This document shows positions 10,503 through 22,877 of a stretch of DNA of 64,000 bases, piece after piece (position 1 is the first letter of the stretch; every line of letters begins with the position of its first letter). This DNA comes from Pholiota molesta (lineage: Eukaryota > Basidiomycota > Agaricomycetes > Agaricales > Strophariaceae): the NCBI GenBank assembly GCA_014925825.1, contig JACGCK010000012.1:658962-722961 (forward strand). Reading direction: 5' to 3'. The translations under genes were made by a program, and so were the position numbers. The notes under the pieces were generated by a model. The model was not told the origin of the DNA. It did not search any database and saw nothing but the letters and a program-made list of their open reading frames with translations.

Positions 10503-13000
10503 ATGTAAGCTATGATATTAATAAAAACCTAGATACAAGGTTGCAGGTTATATATTCAGCGAGCATCATACAAGGGCATACCATGCATGTACCAATCAAA
10601 ATGCAGTATATACGACTGATTCATTATATGGCCTACCACAATTGTATAGAATTGTCTGGGATTTGCAATATGTATCGACGGTAACCTTACCTCTGAGCTT
10701 TTATTGGGTATAATCCATGGCTTGTCCATGGTGTCAAGAGAATTGGTAAAATCAAATTTTTATTGCATGTTTGTATTCTAGTTACATGGTACCTACAATG
10801 CATATCCTCACTGCTTGTCAGTCCCTGTCGTCGCTCGCTGTCGCCGTCAATGCTCGTGTCCGTAGTCATCATCGCCCCTCTTTCGTCGCCACCATCGCAG
10901 CCCGCCGTCGTCGCTCGCTGTTGTCGTCATGACTGCTCGTTCCTCGCGGTCGCCGTCGTCACTCGCCGTAGTGGTCGTGGCTGCTCGTTCATCGCTGTCG
11001 CTGTCGTCACGCGAGTGTGTTCGGTACGTCCCACCGGAATCTGTGCCGCCGTCCGCACTGACGCTCGCTGCCGCCCTTCCTGCAGGGCACGCCGACCATC
11101 CAGAACGATTGACGCGGATGGGAATCAGAATCTCATGGGATGGGGCCACGAGAGGGGAGGGCGGGCGATGCGTCGAGCAGAGCCGGAGGAATCGGCCTCG
11201 GGTGGCAAGCCACGAACGCCCTGCCGTTGCACTTGCAACCTGCGCCGCCGCCGTCGTCAGCGGTTCCTGCCATACCGCCGCAACGCGCACAGACCTACGG
11301 TATCCCGTATCGCGCCCGCTGTCTCCGCGTACATCCCTAGCACGCCATCCGACCTCTGGCGAACCCGCGCCGTCGCTAGTGCCTGCAGCCGATATCGAAG
11401 AGCGTCGAGGGCGTGGGCGAACGGCGGGGCGCCATCGTCCTCGATGGAGGGCCCGGCTGCGGTAGTCTTGCGAACAGTGTTGCGCAGGCGTGAGGAGAGG
11501 TGGTGGTGGGTGATGGCTGGCGAGAACTGCTGAGCGGGCACGGGCGAGGTGAGTACGAGTGTAGCACTACCGAAAGGCGCTTACGTTGGTATCCACCCAA
11601 CAATGCCTCCCGCGACGTCGAACGCTGGGTAATGGCAAGCGGCGAGAGGCCGTCGTGCGCTGCTGTGCCGATGTGTCGTCAGCTGGGCGCACACAGCGTA
11701 GCGATGGGCTTGGACGTACTGTGTACGCGCCCTCGCGGTGTCGAGCCCGCTGCCACTGCCACCTCGTACGTCCTTCTGTGCCCAACCCAACCGTGAGTCG
11801 GCTAACATACTCCTTGCCTAGATCCTGGAATCGTCGTCGGGGTCGAGGAGATTCGGCGAGGGCGAGGGCGGTACGAACCAGCGGCGGGGTCCATTGTTGT
11901 CGATCTCGTCGACGGCTGCCATGGCCTTGTGAATCGTATCACGCGCGATCCGGTTCAGTTTGGAGGGCGCGGAGCCGTTGAGGTTGAGGTTGAGGGTGGT
12001 GGGTGGTGAGGAGATGGCGTGGCGCTGTGGGGGTGGGTTAGCGCGGTTGGCGAGGAGCGGCGGCACCCGCACCTGGGGCGTCGTGCTCGATGGCGCTTCC
12101 GTGTCCTAATGTAGCGCTCGTGGGGGGCGGTCCTTGCTGTCCGTGGTGCCTCCCTCGCACTCTGCGGCCCTCTCACCGTCCCTCCCTTCCGCGGCCCTCC
12201 CTCTGCTGCGGCGCTTGCTTGCCCACCTACGCTGGCGGCACCTCGTGGTGAGTGGTTGGGTGCCGCGCCTTGCTGTGTGTCGCGTGTCGCGAGCGCTCCG
12301 TTGGTTGCTGGGTGGGGTGCGCTGCGCGTTCGGGCTCGTCGGCCGGTGGTGATGTGGCGCGTGTGGGTTGGCGGCTGGCGGCGGTGCGCGTGGTCGGTGG
12401 TTCTTGGCGGGTGCTGGTTGGTGCGCCCATCGGCCACCGTGGCCGCTGCATGGTGGGTGTGGCAGAGGCGGGGCTCCTTCGTCGTCACGTCATTGCTGGT
12501 TGCTTTGGCCATGCAAACCATATCATGCGTGGTCGGGTCGAGGAAAGGGCGCGAACGCCATTGAGGTTGAATTTGAGGGTGGTGGGTGGCGAAGAGATGC
12601 CGCGCTGGCATAACCGAAGGTAAGTATGAGATCAAAACGAAGGAAGGGAACTCACATCGAAGCTGGCTGCCAGAAATCCACGAGGCCTCCCGCGGCGCCG
12701 CGCTGGTCATGATGGATTTGTCGGCGACGGCGACGGCGCTTTGGATGATGTTGTTGTCGATTCAGTGTCGCCGTTGACGGCCAGGCGCGCAAGGGGCGGA
12801 AGCAGATTTGGGGGCGGTGCTGGCGCAACATGGGAGGCGAGAATGTCGTCGTTGAGTGTAGGTGATCGTTGGTGGTGTAGGGAGACAGGCTGCGGTGTGA
12901 GGAGAGTGGGAATGGGTGAGTTGAAACTTGGTTGAAACGTTGAAACGTTGAAGTCCTATACATTTGAAACTCCGCTTGAAAATGTAATCAACCAAGATCC
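10503..13000. repeat. Decayed GC-rich repeat region without a supportable gene
   Basis: This is GC-rich low-complexity DNA with CGTCGTCGCTCGCTG-like simple repeats at 10800-11060. Long open frames here (for example 10763-11533 plus, 11955-12710 minus) overlap on several frames and have repetitive Arg/Ser/Thr-rich translations. A segment near 11890-12030 and another near 12500-12600 resemble each other (both contain GAGGTTGA...GAGGGTGGTGGGTGG), so at least part is an old duplication. I read the region as decayed mobile DNA. Confidence 0.45.
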
Positions 13001-13991
13001 GGTGGACTTCGCCTTCTACTAGGCTCTAGTTCCAAGTTCCATCCATCCACTTCCAAGCCCCTCCCCACCACCGCCGCGACCACCCGCTGACAACGACACC
13101 TATCCGCCACTTACCATTACCGTGTGTCCTCCCCTCCAAAGAGGAATGTGGGCCGGCTGCCTTCCTCAAGGATGCGGCCAATGATGATTTGGACGACAAC
13201 GCAGATGGTGTGGATAGGGTCGTGGGTGGCGATTCAAATAATAACGGGGGCGATGACTATCGGCCTGTATTCACCCTCCTTTAAACTGTAGTAGCGTATC
13301 AAATCAATGTAATAGCCACCAATTTAAATAAGAAAACCTTCATGAAGACATAAATTCACTGCACCTTGTAGACATACATATGATACACCATATTTTGAAT
13401 CTTGACTACTTGCAATACTTCCCGGAAACTTGTTCATTATATTGAATTTTATAACATAATATAAAGGCCAAAGCCATGTTTTTGAATGAATTAATAACAG
13501 CATCTGTATTTTGACACTTTGCAATACTTCCAAAGATTGCTTGAATTTTGTACCCGAATATAATGGTCTACACCATCTTTTCAAATGGATTATATAGCCA
13601 CACAAGTATTTTGAATACATCATAATGCCCACCAGAATTTCATTACGCTATATATTGACTACCATTAATTTATCCCAATACAATCTGATACAATCCGATA
13701 CAATGCTACCACAATTTTGTTGTACCAATACAAGGCAGGTAAAATTCTTGTAATGGCATGTTTGGCTTACAACGGAATATATCGTTCTTGCTGTTTTGTT
13801 GATGCAGTATTTCTCATTGCTGAAATTTGTCCAAATTTTATCGGTTTCAAAAATCAGCGAGGTAAATGCGCAGATCCAGGTGCTGCATCATGCCGTCAAA
13901 AAGCAGAAGAGTGACCTTGCCCTTCGTTAATATATGTACAGTACCATAAGCTAGTTGATATTTACCTTGGCTGCTCCTCTCGTTCAAAAGA
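13001..13991. repeat. AT-rich repeat remnant
   Basis: Between 13370 and 13640 a unit of roughly 110 bases recurs in degenerate form: GCAATACTTCC, then a TTGAATTTT word, then an ATAATATAAAGG or ATATAATGG word. No gene is seen. The flanks hold only short unsupported frames. Confidence 0.4.
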
Positions 13992-14242
13992 CTACTCTTC
14001 TGAATTGGTTTTAGCACCGTCAGAGACTGAAAGCTCTATGTTAATTCGGGAAAACACATGGTCTATTTCGGGTTGCCGTTGCTCCAAGGAAGACGCAATT
14101 GTAGCTGCCACGTCGAAATCCGGAGCGTAGATGTGAGAAAGTCCTCGAGCCTCTTCAGCAGAGTCCACAAAAATGTGGAAACGTGCCACCGAATAACCAA
14201 TTATGTAGACGACTAAGTTGATGATGTGGGGTAAATGGGCGC
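13992..14242 (-). CDS. Small single-pass membrane protein, last exon of a conserved-looking gene
   Basis: An exon begins after a good acceptor (CTCTAATTAG, intron end at 14243) and reads to the stop at 13992, giving about 82 residues. It starts with a hydrophobic stretch (HIINLVVYIIGYSVA) followed by RFHIFVDSAEEARGLSHIY and a charged tail. The even composition and clean splice site suggest a real gene, but I could not find its first exon; it must lie within the 210 bases before ILV2 or overlap ILV2 on the other strand. The product is not recognised. A short ATG frame at 14318 (MFSSPTPSSRLF) looks like a mitochondrial presequence but could not be joined in frame. Confidence 0.45.
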
Positions 14243-14453
14243 CTAATTAGAGGCAGTCAGAGAAACGGAATAAACGCGTTGGAAATAGACGGCTTGATGG
14301 AGTGGGAGAGGAAAACATGTGACAGCGTTTTCGGCCGAATCCCGATCGGCCGGGCTGTTCGAGTCAATTCTTGGAGTGAATAAGTTTTGCAGGTGTTCAG
14401 TTCTCCATCTCCCAAGGTCTCCGCCCTCTGCTCCCCCTTCGCTCTCTCCCAAA

Positions 14454-16789
14454 ATGGCGTTGCCAGCCTCCAGATCCATGCGCGTACCCGCAGCGCCAAA
14501 AGCCACCATTGCCCGATGCAAGTCGACTCTGTCAAGCGGCAACTCTATGCTCGACGCCAAGTCCAGAGTACAGGAGCATGCACGCAATATCAGCCGCTCG
14601 ACCGTGTCAAAAGCGACGCCTGCGCCTGCAGTGTGAGTCTGATAACTATGCCTGTCCATCGTTGACCAGAGACTGAACTTCGCGTAGACGACCTTCACCA
14701 GCCCCTGGCTTCCAGCAGGTGCCCACCCCGAGCAACACCAGGTTGCCCCCGTCGCACATCAACGGTCCAGGCCTTGCCCCTAATGCGCCTCTGGATCACT
14801 CCTTTGTGGGTCTCTCAGGCGGCCAGATTTTCCACGAGATGATGCTGCGTCATGGCGTGAAGCACATATTCGGCTACCCCGGAGGCGCTATCCTCCCCGT
14901 CTTCGACGCCATCTACCAATCACCTCACTTCGAATTCGTCCTGCCCCGCCACGAACAAGGCGCAGGACACATGGCGGAAGGCTACGCTCGAGTATCAGGT
15001 CTTCCTGGCGTTGTTCTCGTCACCTCCGGGCCGGGAGCCACGAACGTCATTACGCCCATGCAGGATGCCCTCTCAGACGGTATCCCCTTGGTCGTGTTCT
15101 CCGGTCAGGTCGCGACCTCCGCCATCGGCTCTGATGCCTTCCAGGAGGCCGACATTGTCGGCATCTCAAGAAGCTGCACAAAATGGAACGTGATGGTCAA
15201 GAGCATCGAGGAGCTCCCTAGACGGATAAACGAGGCATTCAAGATTGCCACCTCAGGGCGACCCGGCCCTGTCTTGGTCGACCTGCCCAAGGATATCACG
15301 GCCGGCATCCTGCGCACCCCTCTGCCCTACAAGGCGACCACCCCCGGAGTCAACCTGGGTCTGCCCATGAATCCTCTGCAGATGCCTGATCCCCCTACCG
15401 ACCTGGCCCTCATCCGACAAGCGGCCAACATGATCAACGCCGCGCAAAAGCCGTTGATCTACGCCGGCAATGGTGTCCTGTCCTCGCCCGCAGGCCCCAA
15501 GCTCCTCGCCGCGCTCGCGGAGAACGGCAACATCCCCGTGTGCACAACCCTCCAGGGCCTCGGTGCATTCGACGAGACGGACGACAAGAGTCTGCACATG
15601 CTCGGTATGCACGGTAGCGCATACGCCAACCTCGCCATCCAGAACGCCGACGTGATCATTGCCCTCGGTGCGCGGTTCGACGATCGTGTGACCGGCAAGG
15701 TCGACACATTCGCGCCTGCAGCCAAGGTCGCAGCAGCACAAGGCCGCGGTGGCATCATCCACTTCGAGATCCAGCCCAAGAACGTCAACAAGGTTGTTGA
15801 GGCCCAGATCCCCATCCTCGGCGATGTTGTAGAGAGTATGGCGGCTTTAGTGCCTATGATTGAGCACTCGAGTCGCGCGGCATGGTTTGACGATATCAAG
15901 AGCTGGAAAAATGCGTACCCCTTTACCTTCGAGAAGTCGGAGGCCGGCGCAAAGATGAAGCCACAGGAAGTCGTCGAGGAACTCGACAAACAGACACGCC
16001 ATAGGAAGGACGAGATTATCATCGCCACTGGTGTTGGCCAACATCAGATGTGGGCCGCGCAACATTTCAGGTGGAGGCACCCTCGCACGATGGTTACTTC
16101 TGGTGGACTTGGCGTACGTTCTGAAGTATGCTGTCGTTTTTTTTTTCGCTTCTGACGCGTTGTCTTTTTATCAGACGATGGGTTTCGGTCTCCCCTCCGC
16201 CATTGGCGCCAAGGTTGCCGCGCCCCATAAGACCGTCGTCGACATTGACGGCGACGCGTCATTCAGCATGACTGCAATGGAGCTTGCCACTGCTTCGCAG
16301 TACAACATTGGTGTGAAAGTCCTCGTCTTCAACAACGAGTTCCAGGGAATGGTGCAGCAATGGCAAGGTTCGTCCCCATCGTAACTCACATATTCTCTCC
16401 GGCGATGCTCAATTATGCGCCGTGTTCAGATCTCTTCTACGACAAACGCTACTCACACACGAAGATGGTGAACCCCGATTTCATCCTCCTCGCGCAGTCC
16501 ATGGGCGTGCACGGGATCCGGTGCCACACCGCGGAAGAGCTGCCCGCCAAGATGAAGGAGTTCCTCGAGTACGACGGCTCGCGCCCTGTGCTGATGGAGT
16601 GCTTGGTGGAGAAGAACGAGCATGTGTTCCCCATGGTGCGTCGCCTGTCTGGCTATTTATAGCACCGCGTTGTATTGACGTATTTGCGCTCTGTAGGTCC
16701 CTGCTGGAAAGGCGCTGCACGAACAGCTCATGCACCCCTCGTTGGCGGGTGCTATTGAGAAGATGAAGTCAAGAGCGTCAAAAGCTTAA
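14454..16789 (+). CDS. ILV2: Acetolactate synthase catalytic subunit, mitochondrial
   Basis: Exons 14454-14632, 14688-16113, 16175-16367, 16430-16635 and 16697-16789 give 698 residues with no frame problem. The enzyme joins two pyruvates, or pyruvate and 2-ketobutyrate, in the first common step of valine, isoleucine and leucine synthesis. The first ~75 residues are basic and Ser-rich ([20 protein letters not shown]), as expected for import into mitochondria. The thiamine-activating glutamate is in [15 protein letters not shown] (about residue 149), and the thiamine diphosphate motif is [10 protein letters not shown]...FNNEFQGM. The herbicide-contact tryptophan is present in [12 protein letters not shown]. 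The site that is proline in yeast (P192) and plants (P197) is alanine here (GQVATSAIG, about residue 202). Length fits fungal ILV2. Confidence 0.95.
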
Positions 16790-17580
16790 GCGCTTAGACC
16801 ACATTGGAAAAGGAAAACTTGCAGAACACTCAACCTATCTTTCTTTTCTTTTCCGCCAGGACCTATTCATTCACATATTGCTCGCTCTGTACAACACACT
16901 CAACCATCCACGATCCATTCATCCCACATTGACTCGGACATCATATATTTTCTTTCTCGCTTCACTTACGGCATCATATCCTTTTCACGCCGTCCTCGGT
17001 CTCGCAAGCGCACCTCGGGGTGCCCCCAAAATTCTCGGTGGTTCTCTCTTGTATATTTACTCTGATTTCATCGGTCTTCTTTCATTCGTCGCAGCATACG
17101 TGTTTCTTCCCATCTAAAAGTCAGCTGCAGGCTGCAGCACCGACATCATCCGCCAACCCATGCCCCCCTCCTCGGCTGCTTTCCATGTCGCACTTGTGTC
17201 TGCTTCCTCTCGCTCTCGCTTCTGCCTGAAACGTACCTTTAACGTTCGTTTCTCACTACCATCCTTTTTTGTTTTCGCTTTGGTTATGATCATACGAATA
17301 CGGGTCAAAATCTCTATCTCGTTTCTATTACTTATTGTACAAATCCAATCGGTTTCGTTTTTTGCCCTTTCGAATCGCCTCATCGAAGATAGCGCAATGT
17401 TTGTCCAGCCATAGACCAACCATAAACTCACCTAGCCAGTCGTGGCAGGTTCTTGAGTTTTGAGCCCACAGATTTGAAAGTTGCCTAGATCGGACACGTG
17501 GTATTGTACGTCGATCGACGATCGGGCCGGAGAGTTTAGGCGCCCGCTGACACATATTTTTCTTTTGTTCTCCCTTCATC
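16790..17580. other. Downstream region of ILV2
   Basis: T- and C-rich 3' flank between ILV2 and the tRNA gene. No gene is supported. Confidence 0.5.
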
Positions 17581-17668
17581 GGCCTGATGGTCTAGTAGTA
17601 TGATTCCTTGTTAGGGTGCTTCAGTGCTCAATTCGAGGAGGTCCCGGGTTCAATTCCCGGTTAGGCCC
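17581..17668 (+). tRNA. tRNA-Pro (anticodon AGG) with a short intron
   Basis: The acceptor stem GGCCTGA/TTAGGCC closes fully with one G-T pair. The D arm contains GGTCTAGTAGTATGA (A box), the T arm is CCGGG-TTCAATT-CCCGG (B box), and the discriminator base is C. The anticodon stem CCTTG/CGAGG encloses TTAGGG, with anticodon AGG at 17613-17615. About 15-16 bases follow position 37 before the loop closes; this is the usual place for a tRNA intron. A run of T follows at 17671. Confidence 0.9.
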
Positions 17669-20176
17669 TGTTTTTTTGTGGATTATGTTTTATAATTCGC
17701 TTTTTTTGGCGACATAAAATTGGAAGCGATGTCGGTTTGGTTTTGTTCGGCGAACTTGATTTGACTATGAGGGCGTATATCACTTTGATATCACTGAATC
17801 TTGGGCATTCAAAGTACGTTTTGTGACCTGACCCATGAGACGATCCTCGAACTTCATCTCCAGCAACAATTTCTTCTCATTTCGGTGTCGATACAGATTG
17901 CGAATGTTAAACGGGCTATAAAAAATCGCAAGCCAAGTAATGTCTACACGTTAATCTACGCCAGAGTCAACCTAGCCAATAGACTGGAACTTGAAGTTGT
18001 GGGATTCTGGAACAAAGCCAGACATGAAAATCATATCAATGGCATTGCGTCGATTGAAGGTCATTAAGCCAGTGTGTCGTAAAACATGAGAAGGGATAGG
18101 GTACGTCTATAATTTAAGGCGACCACGTTGTGATGCCTGAACTTCATCGAAGATGATCGAACACAATTGTCCGAGTATGAATCTGAATCATGCCTGGGTA
18201 AAAGAAACCTAGGGACCAAGGTATTCCAGTTCTCATGATAAAGGACCAACCGAACGGTACCCAATCCCAAAGGCAGCGTATTAAGTTAGCCCAAATGGTT
18301 TATCAGGATTGAATATTAAGCTGCCAAGGCCATGGGCATTTGCCCTATGTAAAACTAGAGTTTTATAGAAATAACCATTCGTGAGGGTTTCTTTCCAGTT
18401 GTTTTGGTCAACATTCAGACCAGAGTTTCACTAAGCAGAACTGACGAAAACCTTGGATCTAGTAGATCGGACAAGACCATACATAAATTTGTTGCAGATG
18501 CCGTCCGTAGATCCCAGCGCTGACGGAATCCAGGATTGGCATCCTTCCGTCCTTCCGAGCCAAGGGAATTCGGAATGTTCTTAGCCACCGATTAGCCACT
18601 ATCAATACAGTAGGAAGGCCTAGATTCTTGTCACACCCTTTGCTCTTTGGACGACATGCAGACGACATGCATACCACACATGGCATGTACGCATGAACAA
18701 AAATGAAAAGGAAAGCGGTCAGAACGTCAGGCTTTAAGCGCTTAAGCCTTCAGTACTCAGTCTTCAGGTCCGAAATTCTGGGACCAAGGATTAGCGGGTA
18801 CACGGGGATGTTCCAACGAGCCTGATTCTCAAGATTAGCCAGCATCAGGGAAGTGATGTTGAACAGTTGCGAGAATTGATGCCAGGCCATCAGCTCAGCG
18901 GCGCTAAACTGCCCACATTCCAGACCATTGTGGGCCAAGTGCTCAGTGTACACCATTAGCACACCTGTGTGCTTTCAAAGCGATGAAAGAACTTTAACAT
19001 CTCGCCATCCACGTTTTGATCATCCTGGGTCAAGCAAATCTCCGTCAGTCCTGAGGATAAGCTCCAGGACAAATCATTTCCGCCAATAACGACAGGAGAC
19101 GCCGCAATTCAGCCCCGGTGGGATGCTCAAGGGAAGCATAAGCGCTGACGGCACCAACTGAATGCAAAGGAAGGAGCATGGGCTTGGTCAATGCTTACAG
19201 CACATCATATATATTCGGCAGACGCTGGACAAAACGACATGGAGTGGGCACATAGCACATATCTTCGGCATTCGGGATTCCGGAAGAACTACCGAGAGAC
19301 ACCTGCAATGTTGCGCCAATGGCAAAGAGAGTGGGGCAGGGACAAAGTAGAGCCACAGATACACTCCGTCCAAGGTCGCCCAGCATCAAAAGCCTATTCG
19401 AACTGCTTGTGAAAACGCTAGGCATTGCGCTGACCCCAGATGTGGCGAACGCTGAGAACCCAAGTGAGGGCAAGATGATTCCCAAGCGTCCCAAGCGAAG
19501 CAAAGAAAACGAGGAAAGGCTTGAATTGAAATGAAAAGCCGTCGATAATACGGTCCAAGGAAATAGAGCGAAACCAGAGACGGAGAAGGAAACGCGCAGA
19601 TCCAAGCACTCAAAACGTCCCACGAGCGTCTTGACTTTCAATGCGTGTTGGCCTTGCAGCCTTGTGATGTGAAAAATTTCTTGGCTTGGCCAAGCGCAGT
19701 TTGTGTGTACGGGTGCAGAACATCCAAGGGTATCCAGCAACGCGGCAATAAATCGGGCTATTAGAGCAAAAGGAATCATAGAAATCTGAGCGACCGAGCT
19801 GACCGAGTTCGAGAGAATGGATGCAAAGCGACTTTCGTAAATGTGTGCGGTTTTGCGTCGTGAAGGACAAGAGTTTAATATATGATTCGTTGAATGGTTT
19901 CAACGTGGTTATTACAGTGACTGTGATAATACAGTATATGGCAACACTAGAAAGCGACTAGAATCCTGTCCATCAGCTACAACGCAAGAAATATGATAGT
20001 AAAGGAGGACATACTAATATGGTGATTATTATAGTACAGGAAGAGATGGTTCAAAGGCGAACCAGCCACAAGAAAATCATGATACGCCTAATATTCTCCA
20101 GTGTCCGTCGATGATGTGAACATCTCCAATCATAATGTTCGTAAAAAATCAGTCAGAAAAGAAGATCGTTGGCGCG
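17669..20176. other. Long intergenic stretch without a supported gene
   Basis: Open frames here (the longest 19195-19779 minus) lack domain-like composition, splice structure or support from neighbouring exons. The sequence has no strong repeat that I could see. It may contain decayed mobile DNA. Confidence 0.4.
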
Positions 20177-20787
20177 TTATTGCGGGTCCCAGTAATATTT
20201 TGGCGGTTTTTGGGACGGGTGCTCAAAGTAATACTCTGGCGATGGTGATGGTTGCGCAGAAGCTTTGTGGAGTGATGTGGACGACCTCGGCGAACTTGAC
20301 TTCCTGCCGTTGGATCTTGAATTGTGTTTTGCCTTTGTCCTTGGCCGAGACGATTTTGTCCTTGGCTTTTTCTACGATATCATTGGGTTGGCCGTGATAG
20401 AGGTGACTAAATTATGGACGTACCTTTCGTTTGGACTCAGGGATGTCTCCCTCCTCAGACACTGTCTCGAAATCATGTTCTGCCAGGTCCATCACATTAG
20501 CACCCTTCTCCAAGTCGCATTGTTGTATTTTGGTATTCGTCGCGCTTGCTTTCCGTCTGCTAGGACGACCATTGCCGGCTGCTTCTAGATCTCGTTGCCT
20601 ACGCCTTGTACGTCTTACTTGGAAAATGACCACGGAAACGAGGGCGACGAAAACAACAGCTATCGTGATATGAGCGTCTGTTTTATTTTTGCTCGCCGCT
20701 GACTATCGTGGAACACTCACCGAATGCAGATACAACTGCGACTTCCCATGCAGCATTCAAGTGGCCAGAGCGTGGGCTAATAGACAT
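20177..20787 (-). CDS. Small single-pass membrane protein with basic tail
   Basis: Three exons (20787-20721, 20659-20424, 20371-20177) with good donors (GTGAGT, GTACGT) give 165 residues. The protein starts MSISPRSGHLNAAWEVA, crosses the membrane once (VVFVALVSVVIF) and continues with QVRRTRRRQRDLE, which places the rest in the cytoplasm. The tail is rich in Lys, Arg and Ser and ends in EYYFEHPSQKPPKYYWDPQ. No domain is recognised. The clean phase of all junctions argues for a real gene. Confidence 0.65.
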
Positions 20788-22877
20788 TAAGTTCAGATAA
20801 GCCTTGAAAGCTCGGAAAGAAGAAATTGGGGAGGAGGCAAACGATAGGGGATTATATGAGAGTTAGACGGTAGGGTATGGTTTCACACGCCGACATGGAG
20901 TGGAAACTAGAGAGCAAATGGCGAAGTAACGGATTAAGCAGTACTTACCCTTGCTCCCCTTTTATTGCTGATAATGACATTTGGGCCCAGGAAACGAAAG
21001 TTTGGCTATCTGGGAGGCTGTACCAAATGGGGCTCAAAATATCGCAGCGCGAGAAACGTTTGTATGTCGAGATCGAATGCCGATGTCAAGCACCGGAAAA
21101 ATGTGAGCAGTCTGGTAAAGGACGAGATCCTGAAGAGTGGGTCAAGGAGGAAAGGGATTGGGGAAGAAAGAATTTTCGCTGTGACGGAGGCGAGCTTGAA
21201 ATTTATAAGAGCAGAACATTCGAGAGCCCAGCCCAAACATAAGCCGTCCAAGAACAGGAATGAATCGGCGGCTGACGACGGCCTGTCGGCGAGAAGCTGG
21301 GCGACCTGTGGGCGACCCAAGAGAAACGACGGAAGCATGCCAAGAACACAGCTAGCTGCGGCATGTTGGGAGCATGTTGGTCAGGCCAAGGTGGCCAAGC
21401 CCACCCTGCAATTGAATGATCCACCAAGTATTACCTAACAAACAACTTGTACATGAACTGGAATCCGCCAACTCTATTCAATTGGAATCGCAAAGGTTGG
21501 CTGGAACAATGGTACTTGACAATTGTGATGGTGATGGATCATGAAGCGGAAGTGATAACAAAGTGAAAAGCCGCCGTATTGACAAGTGTTGAAATTTGAA
21601 AGGTTATTCTGGGCATGACCAAGGCCTGGGTTGTCATTCAATCGCCATCTTGTAAATTCAAATTTGCCGCGTCCATATTCCCTGCCTGCTGAATGATAGC
21701 TGAATGCATCGATTACTTTGTGAACTGTGTTGACGGAGGATTAGGCTAACGTATTGGAACATCGAGGACTATCGAGGAATGCCAAGGATACTGGACAAAA
21801 AATAGCTAGGCGCCCCCACATTCTATTCGTGTCTTCGGAAGTCTTTTAACCGACAGAAAAACAACCAAGATAGATTTAACGTTACTTGAACGGGGATGTG
21901 GTTAAACAGTGGTTTACACTTCTAAAAACAGCATGGAAGTTTGTTCAAACATGCACCAAGCTCGCAGTGCAAGTACGTGACGCGCCCAGAAAATTGGAGA
22001 GGTTGGAAGCCAATTCAGACGACGTACGGCATTACTAGATTAATCGATCGCTGTTGGGACCATCGGGCCCCGGGGACACCACCATGCGCGCGCGCTCTTG
22101 AACAGTGCTGGACGAAGCGCCAACTCGAACAGTGCTTGGAGCTCTAAGTCACAAGTAACATTTGTGACACAGAGCAAGATCTATGTGTGATGAAATGTGA
22201 GTGAGACTCTAAGTCTCCGACTTACTCGTCGCACTCCCATTTCATTCCTCTCGCGCTCAGTAACGACCCGCGGTGGAAAAATTTGTTTGACCCACCCACC
22301 TCTCCCTCAAAATTTTCTTTGAATGTTGTTTGTGTTATATTTCAATGTGTGTGTGTATATGCTTCTGGTTTTTCATTAAAGGGTGTTTTAAACTCATGAA
22401 TGAATGCCTGCAAAAATTTTCCTGGTGAGAAAATTGAAGCTATGCCGTGCATCTTGAGATTAAAGAAGCTCCCTAGTTACGGTGGCTTCTCTTTTCCCAA
22501 ATCAGACATGGATAGTTATGGAACTATTCATGTCGAAGTCGTTCAAACAAAAGTTGTATTTGTATTAAATAAATGGTCTGGTCTTAAATGTGTATCACTT
22601 TGCAACGTCTTCGTGACGTTGCCGCTCCTCTCTCTCGTCTGCATCTGAGCGACATAGAGTGAGCGACTCGGACCGGCCGGCTTGATATCCGACTATTCGC
22701 CCATGCGCATTGCGGACGCAACGGCGAGCCGTCTTAACTTCAACTTCGTCGTCCCAGCTGCCAGCTACTACAGGAGTTATTTCGAGCTTGAACGACGGTG
22801 TGTAAACTCACACCTCTTCTTTAGTTCATGATTCACCTATGGAACCTGATAGATATACCACTAGAAACTTTGGGTCC
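20788..22877. other. Intergenic region
   Basis: No gene is supported. Overlapping frames at 20877-21440 are short and unspliced. The end of the stretch (22620-22877) is the likely promoter of the next gene. Confidence 0.4.

Noticed and set aside
9218..10510. An 8 bp hAT-type target duplication around the small fold-back element
   Set aside because: ACAATGCA on the left and TGATGTAA on the right do not match; only ATG is shared.
10763..11533. 256-residue plus-strand frame in the GC-rich region
   Set aside because: Low-complexity Arg/Ser/Cys-rich translation from simple repeats, with equally long frames overlapping it.
14243..14698. 151-residue frame antisense to the ILV2 presequence
   Set aside because: The plus-strand ILV2 exon explains the region; the antisense translation has no recognisable feature.
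19195..19779. 194-residue minus-strand frame
   Set aside because: No domain-like pattern, no splice partners and overlapping frames of similar length.
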